Source: Bacteroidales bacterium | Lineage (GTDB): Bacteria; Bacteroidota; Bacteroidia; Bacteroidales; UBA12170 | Direction of reading: 5' to 3' | Assembly: GCA_027858955.1 (NCBI GenBank) | Contig: JAQIBR010000110.1 | Span: 1-45,345 of the forward strand | DNA: 45,345 bases | Part shown: in pieces, positions 18,800-28,338 of the stretch | How positions within the stretch are numbered: position 1 is the first letter of the stretch | How the letters are laid out: the number at the start of each line of letters is the position of its first letter | Program-made: the position numbers and the translations under genes | The notes under the pieces: generated by a model | Seen by the model: the letters and a program-made list of their open reading frames with translations, nothing else | What the model was told of the DNA's origin: nothing | Databases searched by the model: none

Positions 18800-20620
18800 T
18801 TAGAACTCTAGTTCAAGATTTAGATTGTCTTTCAATTTTTTTAAGTTAGGGTTTTTCTCCACCATAGCATTGTAACGCTCAACTGGACTCAAAGGTTTAT
18901 TGTTATTATCGTTTTCAATCAACTTTATTTTTGCCGTAAGTTTATAATTGTTTAATCTGGTTCTTAAAAGTTTAACTATATCGAATAATTTATCGCTTAA
19001 GACACTTTTTTGAGCATCATTATAAACCTGCAATTCAACAATAAAACCGTCTATAATTTTTGCTCTATTACTTTTTAAAGTAGCATATAAACTCTGATGC
19101 TGTATGATGCTTTCCAAAAATTCATCACATATTTTATCGACATCCTTCTGATTATACTCATCTGCAATATCTTCTTTACCAATCATATAGGCATCAGGAT
19201 TAATCTCATTTTCTTTAGCATTTTCTTCGGCTTTAATCGAAACACCCAAGCCCATTCCTTTAGGCATACGTTGAACTCGAGTTGGCGAAATCTGCTCTTC
19301 AGATATAGATTGATGCGGGGTTGAAAGTTCTTTTTCTTCCGGCTCAGATAAGATTGGCTGAACTGGCGGTTCGTTTAATGTCTCTTTTTCTTCTTCCACA
19401 ACTTGTGGTGGTTTAGCCAATTCTTCAACTTTCGCCGAAACTATTTCCGTTTTAATGTTTTTTTTTACTTGTAAATCAGGAATTGTTTCTTTAGGAACAT
19501 ATTCTTCAATTCCACTTCCTAAAGCAACCATTTGCATCAAAGTTAATTCAATTAATAATCGCTTATTATTGCTGCTTTTGTAATTCACATCGCATTGAGT
19601 ATTTAAATCCAGCGCTTTTAACAAAAATGAAGATGGGAATTTACTTGCATTTTCTAAATATCTCTGCTTTATAGAAGCGGAAGTTTCAAGAAGGTTAATC
19701 GTTTTTGTATCACGACTTATTAATAAATTTCGCAAATGGCCTCCAAGACCGATAAGGAAATGCTGGCCATCAAAACCACGTTCTATTATATCGTTTAAAA
19801 TTAATAAAATTGATGTTATATCGCCACTCAAGAACTGATCAGAGATTTGAAAGAAATAATCATAATCGAGGACGTGTAAATTTTCGACAACCTGTTGATA
19901 TGTAACATTGGCGTTTGTATAACTCACCAATTGATCAAAAATAGATAGAGCATCACGCATTGCTCCATCAGCTTTTATAGCAATTAAGTGCAAAGCATCA
20001 TCATCGGCGACAACATTTTCACTTTCAGCAACAAAGCGCAAATATTTAGCTATATCAATAACACTAATTCGTTTAAAATCAAAAACCTGACAGCGCGATA
20101 AAATAGTAGGGATAATTTTATGCTTCTCTGTAGTGGCCAAAATAAATTTCACGTACAATGGTGGCTCTTCCAATGTTTTCAGAAAAGCATTAAAGGCTGC
20201 CTGAGAAAGCATATGAACCTCATCAATAATATATACTTTATACTTTCCAACCTGAGGCGGAATTCGAACCTGATCAACTAATCGTCGGATATCATCCACC
20301 GAATTGTTGGAAGCTGCATCCAATTCCATAATATTAAAAGAGGCATTTTCGCTAAATGATCTGCAAGACTCACATTCATTACAAGGTTCAATTAAATCAG
20401 GATTGTTCTCCAAATCGATATTCAAGCAATTGATTGTTTTTGCAAATATCCTTGCTGAAGTCGTTTTTCCAACTCCTCTTGGCCCTGTAAATAGATAAGC
20501 CTGAGCTAAATAATGATTTTTAATGGCATTTTTCAACGTATTCGTAATCGATTTTTGGCCTACAACTGTATCAAAAGTCGCAGGTCTGTATTTTCGTGCA
20601 GAAACGATAAATTTTTCCAT
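18800..20620 (-). CDS. dnaX: DNA polymerase III subunit gamma/tau
   Basis: KYRPATFDTVVGQ, GPRGVGKTTSARIFAKTINC, Cys zinc module, IIDEVHMLSQAAFNAFLKTLEEPP. Confidence 0.97.
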   Translation of the reverse strand: MEKFIVSARKYRPATFDTVVGQKSITNTLKNAIKNHYLAQAYLFTGPRGVGKTTSARIFAKTINCLNIDLENNPDLIEPCNECESCRSFSENASFNIMELDAASNNSVDDIRRLVDQVRIPPQVGKYKVYIIDEVHMLSQAAFNAFLKTLEEPPLYVKFILATTEKHKIIPTILSRCQVFDFKRISVIDIAKYLRFVAESENVVADDDALHLIAIKADGAMRDALSIFDQLVSYTNANVTYQQVVENLHVLDYDYFFQISDQFLSGDITSILLILNDIIERGFDGQHFLIGLGGHLRNLLISRDTKTINLLETSASIKQRYLENASKFPSSFLLKALDLNTQCDVNYKSSNNKRLLIELTLMQMVALGSGIEEYVPKETIPDLQVKKNIKTEIVSAKVEELAKPPQVVEEEKETLNEPPVQPILSEPEEKELSTPHQSISEEQISPTRVQRMPKGMGLGVSIKAEENAKENEINPDAYMIGKEDIADEYNQKDVDKICDEFLESIIQHQSLYATLKSNRAKIIDGFIVELQVYNDAQKSVLSDKLFDIVKLLRTRLNNYKLTAKIKLIENDNNNKPLSPVERYNAMVEKNPNLKKLKDNLNLELEF

Positions 20621-20808
20621 AAAAGCTGTCCTATTTTTAAACCGATTTAATCTTCAAAAATAATAAAAATAATGCTTCAATTTTTAATTGGAGACAATTT
20701 ATCAATCAGCAAAAACTTAAAAAAAGCCATCCTAACTGCCATAAAAAGCGATATGTTAAAAAAAACATATTGGTCGATAATTTCCTTTTGACATACCTCC
20801 AATATAGC

Positions 20809-20816
20809 TACTTTTG
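20809..20816 (+). promoter_or_regulatory. Putative -7 element (TACTTTTG) of moeA
   Basis: TAnnTTTG match just upstream of ATG at 20835. Confidence 0.4.
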
Positions 20817-20834
20817 CACATCAAAATTGTTATC

Positions 20835-22007
20835 ATGATTTTACAAGAAGAGGCCATTGAGATTATTAATCAGTCTGCTTTAAAATTAGGAGCTGAATTT
20901 ATTCATTTCCAAAATAGTTTAGGAAGAGTTTTGGGCGAAAATGTATATTCAGATATGGATATGCCTCCTTTTAATAAATCGGCGGTGGATGGTTATGCAT
21001 GTCGAAAACAAGATTTAAGTTACGATTTAGAACTTTTGGAAGTGATTCCTGCCGGAGTTGCACCCACAAAACAAATTGGGCCAAATCAATGTTCACAAAT
21101 AATGACAGGCGCTGCAGTTCCCGAAGGTGCAGATACGATAATAATGGTTGAACATACCGAAACTAATGATGGTAAAATCAGGTTTATTCAAAGTAAAACA
21201 AATCCGAACATTTGTGCTATTGCCGAAGATTTAAAAGAAGGCGACTTAGTCCTTGAAATTGGCACGCTTATTAAGGCACAGCAAATTCCTATATTGGCTT
21301 CTGTTGGGAAAACCTTTATTCGGGTTTATCGCCAACCAAAAGTGGCTGTTATTTCTACCGGTGATGAATTGGTAGAGCCTCAAGAAACTCCACAAGTCTC
21401 ACAAATAAGAAATAGCAATGCAGCTCAGATAATGGCACAACTTCAACAGTTGGGAATAACGGGACGATATATTGGCATTGCCAAAGACAGTCCTGAATCC
21501 ACACGAAAAATGCTTGAAGAAGCACTTGACAGTAGTGATATGGTTTTGCTTACCGGCGGCGTTTCTATGGGCGAATTTGATTTTGTTCCCGAAATTCTTG
21601 AAGAAAAAGGCATCGAAATATTATTTAAAAGTTTGGCTGTTCAACCTGGTCGACCAACTGTTTTCGGAAAAAAAGATAAGCAGTTCTTTTTCGGACTTCC
21701 CGGAAATCCAGTTTCATCATTTGTTCAATTTGAACTCCTGGTTAAACCATTGATCTACAAAATGATGGGCTCTAATTTCAAGCCGCTTCCATTAAAATTG
21801 CCAATGGGAGTTGAGTTTAATCGCAAAAAAGCTAAGCGGAAATCTTATATTCCTATTTACATCAATAAAAATGGAGAGGTAATGCCAGTTGAATACAATG
21901 GATCGGCTCACATTCATTCCTACGTAAAAGCGGATGGAATGATTTATATAAATATTGGAGAAACAACGCTTCAAAAAGGGCAACTTGTTAATGTACGACA
22001 GATTTAA
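20835..22007 (+). CDS. moeA: Molybdopterin molybdotransferase MoeA
   Basis: NKSAVDGYA, PEGADTIIMVEHTE, AVISTGDELVEP, LLTGGVSMGEFD, GLPGNPVSSFVQFE; ATG at 20835 preferred over upstream TTG. Confidence 0.95.
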   Translation: MILQEEAIEIINQSALKLGAEFIHFQNSLGRVLGENVYSDMDMPPFNKSAVDGYACRKQDLSYDLELLEVIPAGVAPTKQIGPNQCSQIMTGAAVPEGADTIIMVEHTETNDGKIRFIQSKTNPNICAIAEDLKEGDLVLEIGTLIKAQQIPILASVGKTFIRVYRQPKVAVISTGDELVEPQETPQVSQIRNSNAAQIMAQLQQLGITGRYIGIAKDSPESTRKMLEEALDSSDMVLLTGGVSMGEFDFVPEILEEKGIEILFKSLAVQPGRPTVFGKKDKQFFFGLPGNPVSSFVQFELLVKPLIYKMMGSNFKPLPLKLPMGVEFNRKKAKRKSYIPIYINKNGEVMPVEYNGSAHIHSYVKADGMIYINIGETTLQKGQLVNVRQI

Positions 22008-22791
22008 TAGAAAAATTAACTATTTACGCATCTCGGTTACCGACCGATGTAATTTGCGTTGTGTGTATTGTATGCCTGCCGAAGGTGTGGAGCTGATGTC
22101 TCATAATGATATTTTGAGTTATGAAGAAATAGTAGAATTCGCTAAAAAAGCGGTTGATGATGGTGTTGATAAAGTTAGAATTACCGGTGGTGAACCTCTT
22201 GTTAGAAAAGATATTATTGAACTGATTAAAAGCATTGGAAAGATTGAAGGCATTAAAGATTTTGCAATGACTACCAATGGGATTTTTCTTCCAAAATATG
22301 CCAGACAGTTGAAAGCAGCTGGAATGATGCGCGTGAATATCAGTTTGGATACGATGGACCCAAAACGCTATACCGAGATTACCCGATTGGGGAAAATTGA
22401 GGGTGTTTTTGCGGGGATAGAAGCGGCTAAAGAAGCAGGATTATTTCCAATTAAGATAAATTGCGTAATTAAAAAGTCGCGACTTGAACCTGATGCAGCA
22501 GCCGTTGCAGAATATTGTGAAGCTAATGGATTGGAAATTCGTTATATTCACGAAATGAATCTCGAAACGGGCGAATTTTCAATTGTTGAAGGAGGTGAAG
22601 GTGGCGACTGCAAGAATTGCAATCGTTTAAGATTAACAGCCAATGGCGATGTAATGCCTTGTCTTTTTTCCGACTTATCATATAGTGTGAGAGAATTAGG
22701 GATTGAAAAATCTCTTGTGGATAGCTTAAAAAACAAGCCAAGAAGCGGAACTAGCAACCATTCAGGCAAATTCAATAATATTGGGGGTTAA
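21991..22791 (+). CDS. moaA: GTP 3',8-cyclase MoaA, short variant
   Basis: LRISVTDRCNLRCVYCMP radical SAM motif; CKNCNRLRLTANGDVMPC second cluster; C-terminal GG; overlaps moeA stop by 17 nt. Confidence 0.9.
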   Translation: MYDRFNRKINYLRISVTDRCNLRCVYCMPAEGVELMSHNDILSYEEIVEFAKKAVDDGVDKVRITGGEPLVRKDIIELIKSIGKIEGIKDFAMTTNGIFLPKYARQLKAAGMMRVNISLDTMDPKRYTEITRLGKIEGVFAGIEAAKEAGLFPIKINCVIKKSRLEPDAAAVAEYCEANGLEIRYIHEMNLETGEFSIVEGGEGGDCKNCNRLRLTANGDVMPCLFSDLSYSVRELGIEKSLVDSLKNKPRSGTSNHSGKFNNIGG

Positions 22792-22892
22792 ATCAACTTT
22801 TAAGATTCCGGCTTAATGATTTTCATTTGCTTTTTGTTTTTTATCTAACTAATAAGTGGCGATAAAATGACGTATCAATAGATTAATTTTAC

Positions 22893-22998
22893 CGCAATGA
22901 ACGCCAAGAAAATTCGCTAAGAACGCAAAGTGTTTAAACCCTGGAATAAAGAATATAGCGTACTTTGCGTAATACTTTGCGAACTTTGCGGTTATTCA
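22893..22998. repeat. Imperfect intergenic inverted repeat (GCAAAG words)
   Basis: ACCGCAATGAACGCCAAG...AACGCAAAGT versus ACTTTGCGTAATACTTTGCGAACTTTGCGGT. Confidence 0.7.
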
Positions 22999-23092
22999 CA
23001 AGCTGCAAACTATTTGTAGAGATCTTAGGCCGCATGATTAAATATACTGTTTATTCACATATTATTTCAGTTAAACATTGTAATTTTACACT

Positions 23093-23542
23093 ATGGAACT
23101 ATCACATATCAATAAAGAAGGCAAAGCCAATATGGTAGATGTCGCATCAAAACCTGATCAAACAAGAACAGCACGGGCCCAAGGTTTTATTCGTTTGCAA
23201 AAAGAAACTTTGTCTTTAATTGCAGATAACGGTTTAAGAAAAGGTGATGTATTAACCATTGCCGAAATAGCAGGAATTCAAGGCGGAAAAAAAACAAATG
23301 AACTAATACCATTGTGTCATCCATTAATGATAACAAAAATGGATGTTAAAACAGAAATTGTGAAAGATGGCATTAGAGTTGAAAGTTTTGCAAAATGCAT
23401 TGGGAAAACCGGCATTGAAATGGAAACACTTACGGCAGTAAATGTTGCTCTACTTACTATTTACGATATGTGCAAGGCCGTTGACAAGCAGATGAAAATG
23501 GATGGCATTGAGCTGATTGAGAAGAAGAAAGAAGATGTTTAG
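23093..23542 (+). CDS. moaC: Cyclic pyranopterin monophosphate synthase MoaC
   Basis: MVDVASKPDQTRTARAQG, LIPLCHPLMITK, GIEMETLTAVNVALLTIYDMCKA. Confidence 0.97.
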   Translation: MELSHINKEGKANMVDVASKPDQTRTARAQGFIRLQKETLSLIADNGLRKGDVLTIAEIAGIQGGKKTNELIPLCHPLMITKMDVKTEIVKDGIRVESFAKCIGKTGIEMETLTAVNVALLTIYDMCKAVDKQMKMDGIELIEKKKEDV

Positions 23543-23587
23543 TTGGTGAGTGGGTTAAGTAATTAAGAATTTAATTTTTTGAGTCTG

Positions 23588-23682
23588 TTTTATTTTCTCT
23601 GCGTAACTCAGTGTCTTCTCTGTGTAGCTCTGTGTAATCAATCGGATAAATATAAATCTCGCAAAGACGCGAAGACGCAAAA
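23588..23682. repeat. Imperfect intergenic inverted repeat
   Basis: tctctgcgtaactcagtgtcttctctgtgtagctctgtgt ... ctcgcaaagacgcgaagacgcaaa. Confidence 0.6.
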
Positions 23683-23731
23683 TTAAATTTAGGATATCAA
23701 AAAATTATTCCATTACCGCATCAGCAAATCA

Positions 23732-24265
23732 TCACATTTTTTCTAATCCTAAGTGCTGCCTCCCCCACTCAAAAGCGGCGATAGTAGCAGCATGCGAAAC
23801 ATTCATTGACAATGTCTTTCCCAAAAGAGGAATATAAACTGTTTTTTCGATTTGATTTAGAAATTCCTGATCTATTCCATATCGCTCATTTCCAACAAGT
23901 AATACACATTTAGAAGGCAAGGATGATGTGAATAAATTAGCAGCTTTTTCACTGGTTTCAACTGCTACTACTTCAAAGTCTTTTGGTAAAATAGTAAAGA
24001 ATTCTTCAGGAGTACAAAAGGAATAATCTACATGTTTAAAGCTCGAATGTGCAACTTTGGCAATTTTTGAAGTTTTAAGTGCTTGTTCGCTCTGAATAAA
24101 TATCACCTTAGAAATGCCTAAATTTCCTGCCAAACGAATCATAGCACCAAGATTTTCGGGTGTTCTTAATTCATAAGCTGCTAGCATCAAATTAGATGGA
24201 ATGCCTACAGCATTTTTCTGCTTAGTTTTAAAGAAATCAACAGCATTGGCATATTTATTTTCCAT
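23732..24265 (-). CDS. TrmH/SpoU-family RNA methyltransferase
   Basis: ELRTPENLGAMIRLAGNLGISKVIFI, LLVGNERYGIDQEFL, IPLLGKTLSMNVSHAATIAAFEW SPOUT motifs. Confidence 0.9.
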   Translation of the reverse strand: MENKYANAVDFFKTKQKNAVGIPSNLMLAAYELRTPENLGAMIRLAGNLGISKVIFIQSEQALKTSKIAKVAHSSFKHVDYSFCTPEEFFTILPKDFEVVAVETSEKAANLFTSSLPSKCVLLVGNERYGIDQEFLNQIEKTVYIPLLGKTLSMNVSHAATIAAFEWGRQHLGLEKM

Positions 24266-24292
24266 AAGAGGGTTTTTTATAAATACTAAAAA

Positions 24293-25549
24293 CTACTCCA
24301 GGCGTTCATTCACAATATTATTATAGAAAGATCCGAACTGAAAACGAATACCTATTTCACTTGAATATTCAAAACTAGTAGGAGGCTTTCTAATATTTAA
24401 TAAAAGATCTTCAAGGGATAATTCACTTTCGGGCAAATACAATTGATTGTGAATGTTTTCTGCACGAATATCAATAGTAAATGAGATGCCTCTAGAAATT
24501 CTGAAAGCAACCTCAAAGCCTGCTTCATAATAGTATCTATCAAAATCAGGAAAATAATGTCCGCCCTCAAGCCATATCTCTATATCGCCCCAAGTCTCAA
24601 CCTTTTCCAATCGAATCTCAATATTTTCACTCCATAACCATTCTTTATCCACTCCAAAAATAGTAGTTTCATAATACTCATTATGAGATGGACCTATTTT
24701 ATAAGTAACCGTAAATGCTCTTCGGTCGATTTCGCTCCACGGAAAAAAATTATATTGAATAGCAGGTGTTACGCCTATTGCCATTTTATTATTTCGATAG
24801 GTGCTTTGTGAGCCTTGAAAGAATATTCCTGTTGATAAATTTTTATTAAGGCTGTAAACGAAGCCTAAATTTAAACGCTGAAAAAGTGATAAGCTGTGAA
24901 TGACTTCATCAACTCCATCCTCGATGTCGGTAATTTTACTTTCTCTGCGGAAATAATCATATTCAGTCTGAAGTTTCCATTTATCTTTAATTTTATTTGC
25001 ATCTAAACTAATTGAATAATCGAAACTGCTTTTCTGTTCCTCACCGCTAATTCCGGCTTCTAATCCAATTCTAAAAACCCAATTTTTCCATGGGTCAATG
25101 CTTGAAACTTCGACTTCTCCCAAATCAGTAGTTGTTTCCGAATTTGACTTCTCAGTGATAGAAACTGAACTAGCTCCGTTTTTTTCATTAAGATAAGGAA
25201 GCAATCCTGCTTTTAAAGTATTTATCAATTTTTCTCTAATTTGCACATCAGATTCAAAGGGGTAGATATTGCAACTTAGAACAATATTTGGCAATTGCTT
25301 GAAATCTTTGCCATAATACGATAATGAGTATTCCCTACCTCCGCCACCGGTAGATTTTCTACTTGCAATAACATGAACATCAGCAATTTTTGAGTCATTT
25401 ACGAAGTCAACAAATTTTACATTATTTCTAACATAGTTAAAATCAACATACAAGCCTTCAATAAAAACATTTAGTTTTTGATTTGAATTATTTTGAGATA
25501 AAACGGATAAGGATAGAATACTCAGGAAAAACAGAGCTGTTTTTTTCAT
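24293..25549 (-). CDS. Hypothetical secreted/outer-membrane protein
   Basis: Signal peptide MKKTALFFLSILSLSVLSQ, alternating beta-barrel-like C-terminal region ending ...IGIRFQFGSFYNNIVNERLE. Confidence 0.6.
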   Translation of the reverse strand: MKKTALFFLSILSLSVLSQNNSNQKLNVFIEGLYVDFNYVRNNVKFVDFVNDSKIADVHVIASRKSTGGGGREYSLSYYGKDFKQLPNIVLSCNIYPFESDVQIREKLINTLKAGLLPYLNEKNGASSVSITEKSNSETTTDLGEVEVSSIDPWKNWVFRIGLEAGISGEEQKSSFDYSISLDANKIKDKWKLQTEYDYFRRESKITDIEDGVDEVIHSLSLFQRLNLGFVYSLNKNLSTGIFFQGSQSTYRNNKMAIGVTPAIQYNFFPWSEIDRRAFTVTYKIGPSHNEYYETTIFGVDKEWLWSENIEIRLEKVETWGDIEIWLEGGHYFPDFDRYYYEAGFEVAFRISRGISFTIDIRAENIHNQLYLPESELSLEDLLLNIRKPPTSFEYSSEIGIRFQFGSFYNNIVNERLE

Positions 25550-25657
25550 TACTATTAATTTGGCGGTTGTGCTTGAAGATAATTTGACAATTAAATTTTG
25601 TGCAAATATAGATTAAATTAAAAACCCATCGATAAGACAGGTTTATAAACAAAAATA

Positions 25658-25684
25658 GAAGACATCAACCAATGCCTTCTATGT
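25658..25684 (-). terminator. Terminator-like hairpin downstream of rpmH
   Basis: Minus strand TAGAAGGCAT-TGGTTG-ATGTCTTCTA then TTTTTG. Confidence 0.55.
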
Positions 25685-25706
25685 TTTTTTAAAAGAAAGG
25701 AGCTAA

Positions 25707-25868
25707 TTATTTTCTTCCGGTAAACTCGTCGGAAACAGTTAACTGCGATCTTCCTTTAGCTCTTCTGCGAGCTAAAATTTTACGGCCGTTTTTTGAAGCC
25801 ATACGTTCTCTATATCCGTGCTTATTCTTTCTTTTGCGAACTGAAGGTTGATATGTTCTCTTGCTCAT
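25707..25868 (-). CDS. rpmH: 50S ribosomal protein L34 (53 aa, not in supplied ORF track)
   Basis: Minus strand translates to [53 protein letters not shown]. Confidence 0.96.
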   Translation of the reverse strand: MSKRTYQPSVRKRKNKHGYRERMASKNGRKILARRRAKGRSQLTVSDEFTGRK

Positions 25869-25947
25869 AGCTAATTTTATTTTTCGGACTGCAAATTTAC
25901 AGTCTTTTTTCAGAATTACAAATCTTTATAACTAATTTTTTTAAGAA

Positions 25948-25985
25948 AAAATCAGGTTGCCAAAAAATGACAACCTGATTAAATT
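25948..25985 (-). terminator. Rho-independent terminator downstream of pepD
   Basis: AATCAGGTTG / CAACCTGATT perfect 10-bp stem with T run on minus strand. Confidence 0.75.
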
Positions 25986-25991
25986 CAAAAA

Positions 25992-27452
25992 CTATTTTTT
26001 AGGAATATTTTTCAAAATCTCTACAGTAAAATCCCAAAATTTTTGCACACTTGCAATATCCACTTTTTCATCGGGAGAGTGTGGGAAACGAATGGTTGGT
26101 CCAAAAGAAATCATATCCCAATTTGGATAAACGCCGCCGAAAAGTCCGCACTCTAAACCAGCGTGAATCGCAGTAACTTTAGGGATAACGCCATACTTAT
26201 TGTTATAAATATCGCTCATAGCCTTCAAGATTGGAGAATCAACATTTGGTTTCCATCCTGGATATTGACCATCGAGCCAAAATTTTGCGCCAGCCATCTG
26301 AAATACACTTTCAATCATGTTTTCCAAATCTGTCTTGGCAGAATCAACAGAACTACGAATTAAAGTAAGTACCGAAATTTTACCATCTTTTGATTTTACT
26401 ATTGCTACGTTGTTTGATGTTTCAACTAAACCTTCCATAGAATCACTCATACGCATTACGCCATTTGGACAAGCATAAATAGCATTGAATAAAGCGGTTT
26501 GAGTTGCTAAATCTATTAGATTTTCAGGAATATCTGTAGTCTCAACATCGAATGTCATAAAAGGCTCAGTCTTTTCAAGTTCAGCATTAAAAACTTCAAG
26601 GCATTTAGGAACAGCAGCTTCGAATTCAGCGGATTTATCATTAGGTACAACAACCGTTGCAAAAGATTCACGAGGAATTGCATTACGCAAACTTCCACCA
26701 TCGATAGAAGCCAAACGCAATCCAAATTTTGATGCTGAAGAGCGCAAGAAACGATTTAATAATTTATTTGAGTTTCCGCGTTGCAATGGAACATCAACTC
26801 CAGAGTGACCACCTTTTAAACCAGTAAGTGCAAGTTTATAGGCTTTCATTCCAGCAGGAACAGGTTCAGGAGTATAAGTAAACTCGGCATTGGCGTTAGT
26901 TCCACCGGCACAACCAATATACAATTCGCCTTCGTCTTCCGAATCCATATTAATTAGAATATCGCCTTTCATAACGCCTGCTTTTAAACCAAAGGCACCT
27001 GTCATTCCGGTTTCTTCATCAGAAGTAAGTAAAGCTTCAACAGGACCGTGAACCATAGTTGTGGACTCTAAAACAGCCATTGCGGCAGCAACACCCATTC
27101 CATTATCAGCTCCTAAAGTGGTACCGTCGGCTGTAACCCAATCCCCATCAATAATTGCATCAATAGAATCTGTATTCCAATTATGATCCTTATCAGAATT
27201 CTTTTGAGGAACCATATCTAAATGGCCTTGTAAAACAACACCTTTACGGTCTTCCATGCCTGATGTTGCAGGTTTGCGAATGATTACGTTTCCTACTTCA
27301 TCTTTGATGGTTTCAAGTCCAAGACTATTTCCAAAATTCACTATAAATTCCTGAATTTCGTCTTCGTGTTTTGAAGGACGAGGAATCTGGGTTAAACTAT
27401 AAAAATGTTTCCAAATTGCTTTGGGTTCAAGGTTTAAAATCTCTTTACTCAT
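25992..27452 (-). CDS. pepD: Aminoacyl-histidine dipeptidase (PepD)
   Basis: VVLQGHLDMVPQ, TLGADNGMGVAAAMAVLE, LLTSDEETGMTGAFGL, IHAGLECGLF. Confidence 0.95.
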   Translation of the reverse strand: MSKEILNLEPKAIWKHFYSLTQIPRPSKHEDEIQEFIVNFGNSLGLETIKDEVGNVIIRKPATSGMEDRKGVVLQGHLDMVPQKNSDKDHNWNTDSIDAIIDGDWVTADGTTLGADNGMGVAAAMAVLESTTMVHGPVEALLTSDEETGMTGAFGLKAGVMKGDILINMDSEDEGELYIGCAGGTNANAEFTYTPEPVPAGMKAYKLALTGLKGGHSGVDVPLQRGNSNKLLNRFLRSSASKFGLRLASIDGGSLRNAIPRESFATVVVPNDKSAEFEAAVPKCLEVFNAELEKTEPFMTFDVETTDIPENLIDLATQTALFNAIYACPNGVMRMSDSMEGLVETSNNVAIVKSKDGKISVLTLIRSSVDSAKTDLENMIESVFQMAGAKFWLDGQYPGWKPNVDSPILKAMSDIYNNKYGVIPKVTAIHAGLECGLFGGVYPNWDMISFGPTIRFPHSPDEKVDIASVQKFWDFTVEILKNIPKK

Positions 27453-27754
27453 TAGTTTATGTTTTTAAATTTTATCGATTTATTTTGAGCAGCAAAGGTA
27501 GATAATTAATTAGGAACCGGAAGAAGGCAAATCTAAAAAACCTACCATTTAACGTTTTTTAAAACACCAACTTACCCATTTAGAATGATAAAAGGATTTT
27601 ACAAGCGGATATTCAGGTATTCAATCTCAACTCCTAAAGAAACTAGTCTCAATTTCTTTTCGCGACTTAGAGCCTTAATTATGAAAAAACTTAAGAAAAG
27701 TGATATATGACACATAATCCTGATTACAAATAAAGCAAAGTAAAATTGATGCTC

Positions 27755-28270
27755 TTACAAATCCATAAAAGCCTGAGCATAGTTTACTAAACCATGAACA
27801 TCGCTTAATGCGTTCTCTTGTAATTCCAAAGCCATAAACACATCATTTGGTACTTCCCAAGGTGCAGTAATATCAAAAGATAAGGCTGGTTTGAATCCGA
27901 ATTTTGGGTAATATTCAGCATGTCCAATCACCACAACACTTTTGAAACCAATATTTGCTGCTTTTTCTAATCCGCTTTTAATAAGCTGTTTACCAATACC
28001 TTGATTTTGAAAATCAGGCAATACTGCCATTGGAGCCAAAGCTAAAGATTCTTTATTTATTCCTTCGGATTGAATGTATATTTTGGTGAACAAGATATGC
28101 CCACAAATCTTATTATCAATTTCGGCAATTAGAGAAAGCTCTGGAATAAATCGATCTGATTCTCTATGTCTATCTACCAATTCTGGTTCAGTAATTTGAT
28201 TAAAAGCTTGCAGATTAAGCTTATAAACTTCGGGATAATCCTTTTTATTTTCTTTTCGAATGACTATCAT
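27755..28270 (-). CDS. GNAT-family N-acetyltransferase
   Basis: LAPMAVLPDFQNQGIGKQLIKSGLE acetyl-CoA binding motif; GHAEYYPKFGF. Confidence 0.9.
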   Translation of the reverse strand: MIVIRKENKKDYPEVYKLNLQAFNQITEPELVDRHRESDRFIPELSLIAEIDNKICGHILFTKIYIQSEGINKESLALAPMAVLPDFQNQGIGKQLIKSGLEKAANIGFKSVVVIGHAEYYPKFGFKPALSFDITAPWEVPNDVFMALELQENALSDVHGLVNYAQAFMDL

Positions 28271-28290
28271 CTTTCAAAATTAAAAATACA

Positions 28291-28325
28291 AAAAAAGCCG
28301 ACCTATTGCTAAGTCGACTTTCATT
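28291..28325 (-). terminator. Terminator-like hairpin downstream of MFS gene
   Basis: Minus strand AGTCGACTT-loop-AGGTCGGCT followed by TTTTTT. Confidence 0.6.
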
Positions 28326-28338
28326 ATAGTGTTAAGAA

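Noticed and set aside
21955-21990. Upstream start for moaA
   Set aside because: The N-terminal MEKQRFKKGNLL is a frame-overlap with moeA; ATG at 21991 gives the canonical MYDRFNRKINYLRIS start.
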